Shown here in pieces: positions 9,530 through 19,467 of a stretch of 64,000 bases of DNA (position 1 is the stretch's first letter; every line of letters begins with the position of its first letter). A program made the position numbers and the translations under genes. The DNA comes from Myxococcales bacterium (GTDB lineage: Bacteria > Myxococcota_A > Bradymonadia > UBA7976 > UBA1532). The stretch lies in contig JACKDN010000027.1 of NCBI GenBank assembly GCA_020633465.1, positions 1 through 64,000 on the forward strand. The letters are read 5' to 3'. A model generated the notes under the pieces. The model was given only the letters and a program-made list of their open reading frames with translations, did no database searches and was not told the origin of the DNA.

Positions 9530-10333
9530 CTACTCGAAGTTCTGCACCGCCCAGAAGTCGCCGCGGCCGGCGTCGTAGAAGCCGCAGGCGACGCGGCTGA
9601 AGCGCGGGTTGGTCATGTTCAGGTAGTGGCCGTGCCGCTCGAAAGGCTCGCCGGGCCCCTCGTCCCACATCTGTTGCAGGCACACGCCGATCACGTGATC
9701 GACGCCGTTGTAGCCGGGGCACTCGTTCTGGCCGAAGCCGCCCTGCGGGCAGATGTGGGCGCGGAAGCCGGCGTGGGCGCCGCGCGTGCTGTCGTACTCG
9801 GCGTGCTGATCGGCGCAGGCCTCGCCCTCGATCCAGCGCTGCAGCGGGGGCAGGCACTGGCACTCCATGCGGAACTGGTTGATGCGCGCGACGCAGTCGG
9901 CGGCGGGATCGCCGGTCGAGGGCGGGGGCGCGGGGCGGCAGTTGGGCAGCGGGCCGTCCAGCGGGCCGTCGGCGCAGTGGGCGGGGACGCCGGGATCGGG
10001 GGGCTGCACGGGCGGCGCGGCGTCGACCGGCGGCGGCGGGGGCGGGGCGGCGTCGACGGGCGGGGGCGGCGGCCGGCGGGCGTCGATCGCGGGGCGCCCG
10101 GCGTCGAGGGACGGTCCGGGCGGCGGGGACGCGTCGAGGCGGGGGGACGGGGCCCCGGGCGCGGCGTCCGCGGGCGAGGCGCCGAGATCGGGGCCGCGGA
10201 CGACGCCGCGGAAGGCGTCCACCGCGCCGCCGTCGCCGTCGCCGACGAGCACGCGCACGCGGGGCGCCTCGAGCACGCCCTCGCAGGCGGTCAGGGGCAG
10301 CGTCAGCAGGGCGAGCAGGGCGGCGCGGCGCAC
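9530..10333 (-). CDS. CAP/SCP-domain lipoprotein
   Basis: A 267-residue lipoprotein (lipobox PLTAC at about residue 18). It has a long low-complexity Asp/Ala/Pro linker (about 30-130, with PPPPPVDAAP repeats) and a C-terminal CAP (SCP/PR-1) domain. The domain shows the usual pieces: CVARINQFR, ACADQHAEYDS, HAGF, a conserved Asn-Glu (FGQNECPGYN) and MWDEGP...GHYLNMTNP. Eight or more cysteines suggest disulfides and an exported location. CAP proteins bind sterols/lipids or act as proteases in some lineages, but no activity can be assigned here. The start is GTG 10333, chosen so that the signal peptide has normal length. In-frame upstream codons to 10435 are possible. Confidence 0.8.
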   Translation of the reverse strand: MRRAALLALLTLPLTACEGVLEAPRVRVLVGDGDGGAVDAFRGVVRGPDLGASPADAAPGAPSPRLDASPPPGPSLDAGRPAIDARRPPPPPVDAAPPPPPPVDAAPPVQPPDPGVPAHCADGPLDGPLPNCRPAPPPSTGDPAADCVARINQFRMECQCLPPLQRWIEGEACADQHAEYDSTRGAHAGFRAHICPQGGFGQNECPGYNGVDHVIGVCLQQMWDEGPGEPFERHGHYLNMTNPRFSRVACGFYDAGRGDFWAVQNFE

Positions 10334-10392
10334 CTCGACAGGGTGCCGGAACCGATCGGGCAGCGCAAAGGCGGCGCGGCGGCGAACGGGCG

Positions 10393-10860
10393 CTACTCGC
10401 CCAGCGGCACGTAGCGCGTGTGGCAGGCCGCGCACGTCGCGGCCAGATCCTCGAAGGCCCCGTCCACGGCGTAGGCGTCCTCGGCCCGGGCGGCGGTGGC
10501 CAGGTCGCGCGCGCGCTCGCGGAGGGCGTCCTGGACGGCGAAGAAGGCCGGCGGGATGGTGGCGTTCAGCGTGTCGGGCGCGTCGGCCAGCGGACGCGCG
10601 ATGCGGGGCTCGGCGGCGATGAGCGTGGCGATGCGCGCCGTCTCGTCGAAGCGCCGGGCGCGGACGAAGCTGAACAGATCGCCCAGATCGCGCGCGTGGC
10701 GGCCCATGCGGGGGCGCAGCAGGGTGCGCACGGCGTGCGACAGCTCGACCTCTTCGAGGGGCGGCGGGGCGGGGCGCGTGGTGGGCGGGGCATCGTTCGC
10801 CGGGTGGGTGCCGCAGCCGGCGAGCAGGGCGGTGAGGGTCAGCAGGAGCAGGGCGCGCAT
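10393..10860 (-). CDS. Cytochrome c'-like lipoprotein
   Basis: A 155-residue protein starting at ATG 10860 with an excellent AGGAGG six bases upstream. The lipobox (ALLAGC) places it on a membrane facing the periplasm. The single haem-binding motif CAACH lies only about ten residues from the C-terminus, in an otherwise helical protein. That is the arrangement of class II cytochromes c (cytochrome c' / c-556). Such proteins carry electrons or bind NO/CO. No partner oxidoreductase is adjacent, so its redox chain is unknown. Confidence 0.82.
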   Translation of the reverse strand: MRALLLLTLTALLAGCGTHPANDAPPTTRPAPPPLEEVELSHAVRTLLRPRMGRHARDLGDLFSFVRARRFDETARIATLIAAEPRIARPLADAPDTLNATIPPAFFAVQDALRERARDLATAARAEDAYAVDGAFEDLAATCAACHTRYVPLGE

Positions 10861-10964
10861 GGTGCCTCCTCGGCCTGTCCGTGGGCGAACCAAGACGCGT
10901 GCCGACGGCGGCGCCGCGTCGCGTGGGGGGCGAGGTTACCAGGCGGTGTCGGGGGCGTCGCGCT

Positions 10965-11468
10965 TCAGGACCGCAGCGGCACGCCCATGAGCACCCGACG
11001 GTGCGCCGCGCGCAGCCGCTCGCACAGCGTCGCCGGATCGACGCCGCGGCAGGCGGGCAGCGGGTGGGTGGTGCCGTCGGTGATCAGCTCGACGCGCCCG
11101 GCGCGCACCACCACGTCGCGCACGGCGCTCCACGGCACCAGCGTCGCTTCGCTCTCGCGGTGGCGCACCAGCACCCCGTCGACGCGCACGCCGACGCAGG
11201 TGTCGTCGGACAGCACCCAGATGGCCGACGCCACGGCCAGCACCATGCCGCTGGCCACGGCGCCCAGGCCGACGACCAGCATGGTCAGCGCGAAGGCGTC
11301 GGTGTTCAGCTGCCCGTGCAGCCGGTGGATGCCGTGCGCCGCGGCCAGCGAGCCGGCCGTCACCAGCAGCACCGCGGCGGCCCACGGCGCGGCCAGGCGC
11401 CGCCGGGGATCCGGGCGGAACCACTCGACGTCGAGCGCGTGCAGCTCGGCGGGCGGGACGGGTCGCAT
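10965..11468 (-). CDS. Two-TM membrane protein with PH-like C-terminal domain
   Basis: A 167-residue protein with two membrane helices (about 30-50 and 62-88) followed by a beta-rich tail (VGVRVDGVLVRHRESEATLV, then VRDVVVRAGRVELITDG). The tail resembles the bacterial PH-like/DUF-type domains of small membrane regulators. I do not recognise a named family with certainty. It lies 50 bases after the caspase-like gene on the same strand and may belong to that sigma/anti-sigma/caspase transcript. Confidence 0.65.
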   Translation of the reverse strand: MRPVPPAELHALDVEWFRPDPRRRLAAPWAAAVLLVTAGSLAAAHGIHRLHGQLNTDAFALTMLVVGLGAVASGMVLAVASAIWVLSDDTCVGVRVDGVLVRHRESEATLVPWSAVRDVVVRAGRVELITDGTTHPLPACRGVDPATLCERLRAAHRRVLMGVPLRS

Positions 11469-11518
11469 GGGGCGAGCAGGCCACGGGCCGGTGGGTGAGG
11501 GCAATGGGCACCCGGCGC

Positions 11519-13081
11519 CTACAAGCGCCACCTCAGCCCGGCGGCCAGCCACGCGTTGGCCACCGTCGACACGCCCGTCTCGACCTCGGCCCCCGCCTCG
11601 ACGCGGCTGGTCTCGAGCACCGTGGCCAGCGGGCCGCCCTCGACGCGCAGCGACAGCCCGCCGTAGAGGATGCGCTCGACCGCGAGCAGGGCGCCGAAGC
11701 TGCCGGTCCAGCTGGTGCGCGTGGGCCGGTCGGCGGCGTATTCGTGCTGGTGCCAGGCGGCCTCGCCCAGGATGCCGAAGGACAGGCTGATCCAGTCCAG
11801 GTCGACGAAGCGCTGCAGCGTGAGGCCGACGCCCAGCTCGGTGTGGGTGCGGGCGAGGCCCTGATCCTCACCGTCGGCCTCGTAGCGCGCGCCGCGTACC
11901 CGCAGCGTCGGCGTCAGCCACCGGGTGTCGACGCCGTACTCGAGGATCAGGTGCGGCGCGGCCGGCTCGCCGTCGACCACCGCGTCGCGGTAGGCCGCCA
12001 TCACGCCCAGGCCGTGGATGGCGACCCGCTCGCCGCCGCCCTTGCGCACCAGCCGGTCGTAGCGCGTGGCCTCGGCCTTCAACCCCTTCAGCGCCACGGT
12101 GCTGCCCGGGCGCAGGTTCACGTCGTAGGTGAAGTAGGCGTCGGGCCGGCGGTGCTGCACCGTGTAGCGCCGCGCGGGCAGCGCGACGTGCGCCTCGGCG
12201 CGCGGCGGCTTCAGCTCGGCCACCAGCCGCCCGTCGTTCGCGTCGCTGACCAGGTACAGCGCGGGCTCGTCCAGCACCAGCTGCGCCAGGCGCGCGTCGG
12301 CGTCCAGGCGCGAAAGCACCATCGCGCCCTTGCCCTTCATGTCCACCGCGAAGGTGGGGTGCTGCAGCGACTCGGTGCGGCCCGAGGCGCGCACCGTCTC
12401 GTGGTAGGCGTAGTCGTAGGCCTCGTCCAGCGTCACCCGCGCGTCGCTGTCGGCGTCGGCGGCGCCGCGCAGGCCGGCCACGAAGTAGTGCGTGAAGAAC
12501 GAGCCGCGCAGGCGATCGGACTCGAGGCTCGACTCGCGCGCGGTGCTCGACGTGATGACCGCCATGCCCTCGACGTCGGCGGCCTCGACGAAGCGCATCT
12601 CGAACGACGCCGTCATCTGCACGCCCTTGACGCGCGAGGCCCCGCCCGAGCGGCAGGCGTCCAGCAGCAGCAGGCGCGTGCGCGTGCCGGCGGCCTTCAC
12701 CGACTCGACCAGCTCGAGCAGCGGCAGGTGCGTGCCGTCGAGGTGCAGCGCGTTCGCGTCCGAGTGGCCCGAGTAGTACACCACCAGCGCCGAGGGCCCG
12801 GTGCCGGCGTCGCGCGCGATCTCGGCCTTCAGGTCGACCAGCTTGCGCCGCACGGCGTCGGCCTTCTCGCCGGCCATCAGCGTGATGCGCCCCGAGGGCA
12901 CGCCGCCCACGTCGTGCAGGGCCTCGATCATCGTGCGGGCGTCGTCCTCGGCGTACAGCAGGCCGATCTCGTCGGGATCGCCGTGGTTGTTGCCGATGGC
13001 CAGCACCCACGTGTTCTCGGGCAGCGCGGCGGCGGGCGTCACGAGGCCCAGCAGCAGGACGAGCGCGGCGAGCAGCCTCAT
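11519..13081 (-). CDS. Secreted caspase-like (C14) peptidase with beta-rich C-terminal domain
   Basis: A 520-residue protein with a signal peptide (cleavage after about PAAA-LP) and an N-terminal caspase p20-like fold at about 24-245. The catalytic dyad is visible as H106 in YYSGHSD and C143 in LLDACRSGG. These match the HG and DACxSG signatures of metacaspase/caspase homologues. The rest (about 300-520) is beta-rich, and the last strand ends in GLRWRL, an aromatic C-terminus typical of outer-membrane strands. Its ATG overlaps the anti-sigma stop (TGATG). An exported caspase under the same transcript as an ECF sigma/anti-sigma pair suggests a stress or cell-death role, which is inference. Confidence 0.88.
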   Translation of the reverse strand: MRLLAALVLLLGLVTPAAALPENTWVLAIGNNHGDPDEIGLLYAEDDARTMIEALHDVGGVPSGRITLMAGEKADAVRRKLVDLKAEIARDAGTGPSALVVYYSGHSDANALHLDGTHLPLLELVESVKAAGTRTRLLLLDACRSGGASRVKGVQMTASFEMRFVEAADVEGMAVITSSTARESSLESDRLRGSFFTHYFVAGLRGAADADSDARVTLDEAYDYAYHETVRASGRTESLQHPTFAVDMKGKGAMVLSRLDADARLAQLVLDEPALYLVSDANDGRLVAELKPPRAEAHVALPARRYTVQHRRPDAYFTYDVNLRPGSTVALKGLKAEATRYDRLVRKGGGERVAIHGLGVMAAYRDAVVDGEPAAPHLILEYGVDTRWLTPTLRVRGARYEADGEDQGLARTHTELGVGLTLQRFVDLDWISLSFGILGEAAWHQHEYAADRPTRTSWTGSFGALLAVERILYGGLSLRVEGGPLATVLETSRVEAGAEVETGVSTVANAWLAAGLRWRL

Positions 13082-13908
13082 CGGGCCTCCTTCACCAGCT
13101 CGAAGGCGGTGGTGCGGCACGCCGCGGGGCAGCGGGGCGCCGCCTTCGGGCCCGCGCTGGTGCAGGTCGGCTCGACGTCGGCGGGGCACAGCACCAGGTG
13201 CAGCGTCTCGCGGCCGGGCTCGCCGTCCAGCCGCACCGCGCCGGGCAGCGCCTGCGCCTTGCCTGCCGGCAACACCGGATCGGCGTGGTGGCCGGGCAGC
13301 GGCCACGCCGTGTAGAGCGTGCCGTCGCCCTCGACGCCGACGATGGCCACGCGGCCGGCCTCGGGCAGCGTCGCGACGAACCGGATCTCGTCGTCGGGGC
13401 GGAAGACGTCGCCGCTGACCATCGGCTGCGCGCCGTCGGCGGTCTTGCGCGCCACCTCGAGCGCCAGGCTGCCCTTCACGCGCACCAGGTCGGGATCGGC
13501 GCCGATGGGCGGGGGATCGACGCCCTCGCCGGGCCGCGTCACTACGAAGATCAGCGCCGCCGCCGCCGCGCCCGTCGCCACCAGGGCCAGCCCGCGCAGG
13601 TCGAAGAAGCCCTTCAGCCGATCGAGCAGCCCCGGCTTCGCTTCCGCCGCCGCGGGCGCCGGCTTCGCCGCCTCGGCGCCGGCGAGGATGCGCGCGAACA
13701 TCGCGTCCGCGTTCAGCCCCGGCACCGCGGCCAGCCCGCGTCGCGCCTCGGTGACATAGGCCTGGCACTGCGCGCAGCCCGCGCAGTGGGCCTCGACCTC
13801 GGCGGCCCGCGCGGCGCCCAGCACGCCGGCGATCCACTCGTCGAGGGCCAGCTCCGAGGGGTGCTCGGGCTCGCGATCGAGCAGCGCGTCGAGATCGAAG
13901 TCGCTCAT
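13078..13908 (-). CDS. Zinc-finger anti-sigma factor with periplasmic sensor domain
   Basis: A 276-residue protein. The N-terminal part carries the zf-HC2 motif HCAGCAQC (about residues 41-48) used by cytoplasmic anti-sigma domains to hold ECF factors. One membrane helix follows (about 107-126, ALVATGAAAAALIFVV). The extracytoplasmic part (about 130-276) is DUF4384-like (GDVFRPDDEIRFVA, GDGTLYTAWPLPG). It ends with a cluster of Cys residues (about 242-268) that might form redox-sensitive disulfides. It lies ten bases after the sigma gene and overlaps the caspase start, so it most likely inhibits the upstream sigma until an envelope signal arrives. Confidence 0.87.
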   Translation of the reverse strand: MSDFDLDALLDREPEHPSELALDEWIAGVLGAARAAEVEAHCAGCAQCQAYVTEARRGLAAVPGLNADAMFARILAGAEAAKPAPAAAEAKPGLLDRLKGFFDLRGLALVATGAAAAALIFVVTRPGEGVDPPPIGADPDLVRVKGSLALEVARKTADGAQPMVSGDVFRPDDEIRFVATLPEAGRVAIVGVEGDGTLYTAWPLPGHHADPVLPAGKAQALPGAVRLDGEPGRETLHLVLCPADVEPTCTSAGPKAAPRCPAACRTTAFELVKEAR

Positions 13909-13918
13909 CGGGAGGCTC

Positions 13919-14398
13919 TCAAGCTGCGCCGGTCTGGGCCTTGGCCCAGGTGCGGAACGAGGACAGAAGGTAGGCCAGCGAACGCACCGAGATGCCCATC
14001 AGATCGGCCGCCTCGGTCTGCGAGAGCTGGTCGACGTAGACGTAGGTGACGGCTTGCGCCTCCTTGTCGTCGGCCTTGGCCAGCAGGGCGCGCAGCGTGA
14101 GCATCGCGTCCGGCGTGCGGGTGTCCGTCGGCGGCGGCGGCGGGTTCTCCTCGAGCAGCTCGCGCCGACGCTTCCGATCGCGCATCAGGTTCAGGCAGTA
14201 GTTCGTCGTCGTGCGGTACAGCCACCGGATCACATGGCCGTGCTGCAGCAGATCGAGGTTCTGCGACGCGCGGATGAAGACCTCCTGCATCGCCTCCTCG
14301 GCGTCGGCCGGGTTGCCCAGCAAGCGCAGCGCGCGCCGGTACACCTGCTGGCCGTGGGCGTCGAACAGACCCCTGAGCTGCTGCTGGTCCGCGTTCAC
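13919..14398 (-). CDS. ECF-type RNA polymerase sigma factor
   Basis: A 159-residue sigma-70 family protein. Region 2 is at about 8-75 (LFDAHGQQVYRRALRLL, ADAEEAMQEVFIRA, VIRWLYRTTTNYCLNLMRD). A Pro-rich linker follows, then region 4 at about 100-155 with helix-turn-helix LSQTEAADLMGISVRSLAYLL. It starts at GTG. The size and the missing region 3 are normal for an ECF factor. With the anti-sigma and the caspase-like peptidase downstream it forms an apparent regulatory operon, probably autoregulated. The divergent gap 14399-14491 holds no promoter I can recognise. Confidence 0.9.
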   Translation of the reverse strand: MNADQQQLRGLFDAHGQQVYRRALRLLGNPADAEEAMQEVFIRASQNLDLLQHGHVIRWLYRTTTNYCLNLMRDRKRRRELLEENPPPPPTDTRTPDAMLTLRALLAKADDKEAQAVTYVYVDQLSQTEAADLMGISVRSLAYLLSSFRTWAKAQTGAA

Positions 14399-14491
14399 GG
14401 CGGGAGTCTCGCACGGCGTCGTGGCATTGAGCTACCGTCGGGTGACTGGGCTGCATATCGGCCTCCGACCGACTGAACCGCGAGCCGCGCG

Positions 14492-15430
14492 ATGTCTGCA
14501 AAAAAGACCGCAGTTCTTCTTCGACGCACGGCGATGGTGCTCGCGCTGGGCGGCTGCGGTGATGCGCTGCCGCCGTCGCGGTACGCGGGCGAGGTGCTGT
14601 TCAGCTACCCCGACTTCGTGCTCAGCCGGCGGCCCGACGAGGACGTCACCCGTCCGCGCTACGCCGTCTTCTTCGCGCGCGAAGACGGCGAGCCCGTCGA
14701 GCTGGCCAGCTCGTCGCGCCCGTTTCGCCCGGCCGTCGGCGTGCTGAACCTGTTCAGCGCGCCCCCCGCCGAGGCCCTGGCCGTCAGCACGGGCGGCGGA
14801 CGCTACGCGGTCGGCTATCTGAAGTCCTACGACGATCTCGACGGCGACGGGCAGCGCGACGCCGACGAGCCCTTCCTGGGCTCGGCGACCCAGGGCTTCC
14901 TGTACGCGCCGACGCCGCTGAGCGCCGAGACCTCGCCCTTCGGCAAGCCCGTGCCGGCCGGCTATCACCTGATCCGCGTGCCCCCGCCGTGCACGCCGAC
15001 GCCGCGCGGCGACGCGCGCTGCGGCGTGACGTTGGGCGACGCGTGCGACGACGACGCGCCCTGCGAGGGGGGCGTGTGCCTCGACGAGAACCCATTCTGG
15101 CGCGGCGGCTACTGCGCCATCGAAGCGACGCCCGAGGCCTGCGCGCCCGAGACCGGCGTGCGCGTGGTGATCGAGCGCCGCGGCGTCGGGCAGGCGCTGT
15201 GGCTGAGGGCGTGCACCACGGACGCCGACTGCCCGACGACCGACCCGCACTTCTGCGACCCCGCGCTGGGCGCGTGCTACCCCGAGGACGGCTACGAGCT
15301 GGACCTGGACCGGGGCGGGCCCACCGTGTTGTGCGAGGATTCCGAGGACGACGGCGGCGAGCCGGGCGGAGGCCCCGGGGGCGGCCCGCCGCCGCCGCCA
15401 CCACCACCGCCGCCGCCGCCGCCGGACTGA
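14492..15430 (+). CDS. Cys-rich lipoprotein with poly-proline tail
   Basis: A 312-residue lipoprotein (lipobox ALGGC, Cys about residue 22). The middle contains an acidic calcium-like loop (DDLDGDGQRDADEP, about 113-126) that looks like a dockerin/EF-hand-type repeat. Several Cys pairs of the C-x-x-D-A-x-C type follow (about 165-265), resembling the four-Cys units found elsewhere in this window. The end is a Gly/Pro tract with about twelve prolines in a row. I do not recognise a family. It is convergent with the next gene, leaving only three bases between the stop codons. Confidence 0.78.
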   Translation: MSAKKTAVLLRRTAMVLALGGCGDALPPSRYAGEVLFSYPDFVLSRRPDEDVTRPRYAVFFAREDGEPVELASSSRPFRPAVGVLNLFSAPPAEALAVSTGGGRYAVGYLKSYDDLDGDGQRDADEPFLGSATQGFLYAPTPLSAETSPFGKPVPAGYHLIRVPPPCTPTPRGDARCGVTLGDACDDDAPCEGGVCLDENPFWRGGYCAIEATPEACAPETGVRVVIERRGVGQALWLRACTTDADCPTTDPHFCDPALGACYPEDGYELDLDRGGPTVLCEDSEDDGGEPGGGPGGGPPPPPPPPPPPPPD

Positions 15431-15433
15431 GCC

Positions 15434-18400
15434 TCAGGGCGGCGGCTGGCAGTTCAGGCCGGCGACGTCGGCGCTCCGGGCCGGCACGGCGGTGAAGGCG
15501 AGGGGCAGCACGTACCCATCGCAGTCGTCGCCGGTGCAACGCCCGTCCACGCAGCCGAAGGCGGTGAGCTGGGCCGCGCTGCAGGCACCGAGCAGCGGGC
15601 ACAGGTCGAGGGGCGGCTGGCTGGCGCTCTCGAGCAGCGTGGCCAGGCCGCCGGGTCGGCCCACCGTCGAGGCCTCGGCGTCGCGCCCGGACATCACCAG
15701 CGTCAGCGTGCCGGTCATGGTGTCGCCGTCCACGCGGGCGCGGAACGTGACGCCGCTGAAGTGGGTGTTCACCGGCGCGCCGTCGAGGGCCACCTGCCCC
15801 GAGTCGGCCAGGCTGCACACGAGCGGGATCTCGCCGCGGTTCGCCACGCGGGTGCGCGCCCGCACCACCATCCGGTCCATCGGAACACACGGGTCGTCGC
15901 CCAGACCCGCCCAGCGCAGCCGGCCGTTGCCCAGTCGGCCGGTGCCGATCTCGATGTTCCAGTCGCCGTCGCTGTTCACGTCGAAGCCTTCCGGCAGCGC
16001 CAGCACCATCAGCGCGTTGCCGCCGGCGGGCGCCAGCGTGGCCGCGAAGACGGCGTTCAGCAGGATGGTGGCCTGCGACTCGAGCTGCAGCGCGGCCTCG
16101 CTGATCAACAGGTCGTCGCAGTCCAGGGGCTGGTCGGTGGCGCAGGCCTCGACCAGGCCGTTGACGCACTGCCCGCTGGTCGCGCGGTCCTGAGCGCCAC
16201 CGCACGCCGCGCGCTCGTCGGCGGTGGTCGCGCGGAAGTCCGGTCCGACGCGGCAGGGCTCGGCGTCGTCCAGGCTCGGCGCGCACGCCACCGGCACATC
16301 GGGCATGTCGGGCGCGCAGGCGCCGCCGCCCTCCGGCACCGTGCGGGCGCAGCGGAAGCCGACGTCGCTGCCGGCGAGGCTGTCGAAGTACCAGGTCCAC
16401 CCGGCCGTGGTGGATCGCCAGTTGCCTGCCTCGTAGACGGGCCCCCGCACGGTGCGCAGGCTGTCCAGGCCGGAACGGTCGCAGGCAGGGCCGACCGGAT
16501 CGTTCGGGTTCAGGCCGGCGTAGTTCTCCGGGTTCCAGTCGAAGACCCACTCGCCGACGTTGCCCGCCATGTTCAGCACGCCGTCGGGGCCCTGACCGTC
16601 CACGTTGGCATAGACCGGCGCGGGGCCGACCGGCTGGTCGGTGCAGTCGTCGTCGGGCCGCACGGTGGCCAGGCAGGCGGGACGGGGCCGAACCGTCTCG
16701 GCGTCGGGGCAGATGGGCAGCGCGTCGACGCCGACGCACAGTCCGGGGATGGGATCGTCGTTGCCTTCGGGGCGGCAGCACTGGCTGTCGAGGCAGACGT
16801 TGGGTTCTTCGTTACCCCACGGGTACGCCCGCTGTGCGCCCCCGCCGCGCGCGGTCAACTCCCACTCGGCCGAGGTGGCCAGCCGCTTGCCGGCCCAGGC
16901 GCAGTAGTCGCGCGCCTGGCACCAGGTGAGGCCGGTCGCCGGCGCGTCGGCGTCGAACGGCGCGCCGGCGGCACGGGCCGGCGCGCAGCCATCCGGCTCG
17001 ACGGGCCGCGGCTGCGCGAAGGCGCCGGCGTCGCGGGCCTGTCGGTAGGCCCGACCGGTGGGGGGCAGGCAGCAGCCGTCCAGCACGCACGCATGGTAGG
17101 CGCGCATCGAAACCTCTTCGCGGTCGACCGCGAACGCGTAGTCGAGGTTCACCCGTAGCGGCTCGGCGTCCCCCTCGGCCGTCGACGCCGCGGGCGGCGG
17201 AGACGCCTCGACGAGGGGTGGCCCGAAGCCGTCGCAGTCCTGATGGGCGCGACAGAACCCGAAGGGCTGGGGGGCGTCCGAGACGTCGATCGAGGCCATG
17301 CAGGGATCGGGGCCGACGATGGTGCCGTCGACCAGCCCGTCGTCGTCGTCGTCGAGCCCGTTGTTGCAGATCTCGACGCGGCGGCACCCCTCACCCTCCG
17401 GCACGCTGCCGTAGGGGCAGGCGACGGGGGCGCAGGCGGGCACGTCGTCGGCGCGCGGCGCGCAGGTCCAGGCCGTCGGCGCCGGATCGGGCGCGCAGTC
17501 GGCCAGGCACTCGCGGTAGGCGACGTCGGCGGTCTGCTGGCAGGTGAGGCAGTCGGCGGCGTCGACGCAGCCGGCGCAGTCGGCGCGCGTGCCGGCGCAG
17601 GCGGCGCGGCAGCAGGCGCAGGCGTGGGCGCCGCCGCGGCAGCCGACGGCGCCGTCCGCGCAGCGGCCGTCGTCGTCAGGCGGTTCGATCGCGCAGCGCG
17701 CCCGGTCCGCGACCGCCGGGTGGGCCGGCGGCGCGTCCGCCCGCTCGCCGGCCTCGTCCACGTCGCCGTCGCAGTCATCGTCGGTCAGGTTGCAGTCGGC
17801 GTCGGCGGGCGGCGCGGGCGGCACGCACGCCCACTCGCCGCCGACGCACAGCCGCACGCCGACCCCGCAGGCGCCCAGCGCGCCGGGGACGCCGCAGGCT
17901 GCGCACTCGGCCTCGATCTCTTCATCGGTGTCGCCGTCGCAGTCGTCGTCGAGGCCGTTGCACTGCTCGGGCTGCGGAGCGCACGCGTCGGGCGTGGCGT
18001 CGACGCTCGCGTCGGGCGCGGCGTCGACGTGCGCGTCCGGGGCGGCGTCGGCGGCCATGTCGGGCGTGGCGTCGGCGGCCTCGGCGTCCGGTGTCGCGGC
18101 GTCCGCCGTCGCGGCGTCCGTGGTCACGGCGTCAGGGCGCCCCGTCGGCGACCGGCGCGCGGCGTCGTCGCTCGGCGCGGCGTCGAGCAGCGCCGCGGCG
18201 TCGGCTCGCGCGCGTCGGCAGGCGCGGCGTCCGCCAGCGCCGCGTCGGCCGGCGCGGCGTCGGCCGGCGCGGCGTCGGCGGCCGGCAGCGGGCGACACGC
18301 GCCGGTCGTCAGCTCGCAGGTCTCGCCCTCACCGCACTCCGACGGATCGCTGCAGCGAACCGACGGGAACTCGAGGCAGCCGGCGAGCAACACCAAGGCG

Positions 18401-18435
18401 CCGACCACCGCGGTCGCGCCACGCGGCCACCTCAA
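15434..18435 (-). CDS. FGE-sulfatase (SUMF1-like) domain lipoprotein, frameshifted near its N-terminus
   Basis: Roughly 1000 residues. The start is probably TTG 18435, overlapping the upstream stop (TTGA), followed by a lipoprotein signal (VLLAGCLEF). After a DAAPAD repeat the frame changes near 18205-18225 and continues as DAAALLDAAPSDD and further DA-rich repeats. Next come calcium-loop-like LDDDCDGDTDE repeats (about 130-260). An FGE-sulfatase domain follows at about 430-660 (DREEVSMRAYHACV, CAWAGKRLATSAEWE, YPWGNE, NMAGNVGEWV, VGFRCAR), then a beta C-terminal region. Bacterial SUMF1-like domains include formylglycine-generating enzymes and many with lost or changed activity. Here the role is probably surface-associated. 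Confidence 0.82.
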
Positions 18436-19370
18436 AACCGGCCACCCAGGGCCACGCCGTCCGCGGTCGGGGCGATGTGCACGGTGTCTTCGGGCCAGAA
18501 GAGCAGCGTCAGGCCGGCCCCGACCAGCGGCACGGCCAGCCCGCCCGCGATCCAGGCCCCGGTCGTCGAGCTGTCGAAATCGTCTTCGAGATCGGCGCGT
18601 TCGCCGCGCCGGGCGTAGCTGGGGCCGACGTCCTCGGCGTCCGACGCGGCCGTCGACGCCTGCCAAACGAAGACGCCCGCCACCGCGGCGCTGGCGGCGC
18701 CGGCGCCCACCAGTGACCAGGCCAGCCAGCGCGACGACGGCTCGGCGGGCGGCGGGGGCGGCGCGGCCGTCACGGCGGGCGGCGCCTCGAGGCGCTCGAG
18801 CTCGATGGCCAGCGCCCGGCTCTCGCCCAGCTTCAGGTGCACCTTCTCGACGCGCTCGGCGTGCCCGGGCAGCGTGAAGCGCAGCACGTGGGGTCCCGCG
18901 GCGACGCGGACGCGCAGGGGCGTGGGATCGGCCAGGGGCTCCTTGGCGCTGTCGAGGTACACCGCCGCCCCCACCGGCGTGGTCGACAACACCAGCTCCG
19001 GCTGGCGCTCGGCGATCTGCTTCTCGAGGCCCGCGATCAGCGGGCCGAGGTCGTCGCCCGCCGGCTCCAGCTCGACGTATCGCCGGTAGTACCCGACGGC
19101 CTCCTCGAGGCGACCGAGTCGCTCGAGGGTACGACCCAGGTTGTAGGCCAGCTTCGCCGAGGTCGGGAACAGGTCGAGCGCGCTGCGGAACTCGGCGGCC
19201 GCCTCGTCCAGCTTGCCCTCCCGGTACAAGGTACGGCCGATCACGTAGCGCTGCTGCGCGAGGGCGGGCGCGCCCTCCTCGAGCTGGGGCTGTGCCGCGG
19301 CCAGCCGCGGGCCCGCGAGCATCGAGCCGAAGAGGACGAGGACGCCGAACACGGTACGCATACCGGCCAT
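18432..19370 (-). CDS. TPR and PEGA domain membrane protein
   Basis: A 312-residue protein with a signal peptide (to about 26), two to three TPR motifs (about 38-110: YVIGRTLYREGKLDEAAAEF, KLAYNLGRTLERLGRLEEAV) and a PEGA domain (about 125-195: STTPVGAAVYLDS...GPHVLRFTLPGH). Two membrane helices lie near the end (about 215-235 and 268-288). This arrangement is frequent in myxobacteria, where such proteins appear near kinases and surface lipoproteins. No catalytic residues are present, so it probably scaffolds envelope complexes. The stop overlaps the start of the FGE lipoprotein gene, implying a joint function. Confidence 0.85.
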   Translation of the reverse strand: MAGMRTVFGVLVLFGSMLAGPRLAAAQPQLEEGAPALAQQRYVIGRTLYREGKLDEAAAEFRSALDLFPTSAKLAYNLGRTLERLGRLEEAVGYYRRYVELEPAGDDLGPLIAGLEKQIAERQPELVLSTTPVGAAVYLDSAKEPLADPTPLRVRVAAGPHVLRFTLPGHAERVEKVHLKLGESRALAIELERLEAPPAVTAAPPPPPAEPSSRWLAWSLVGAGAASAAVAGVFVWQASTAASDAEDVGPSYARRGERADLEDDFDSSTTGAWIAGGLAVPLVGAGLTLLFWPEDTVHIAPTADGVALGGRF

Positions 19371-19467
19371 GCTACGTCACGCGCCGTGGTCGGGGGCAAG
19401 CTCGTTCTCGCGAGGTGTCGAACGGCGCCCTGCTCGACGCCGACATCGCGTCGGCAACACGGGTGGA

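Noticed and set aside
15345..15430. Poly-proline tail as sign of a frame error
   Set aside because: The tract ends in a proper stop with only three bases to the convergent gene, and such Pro tails occur in this lineage.
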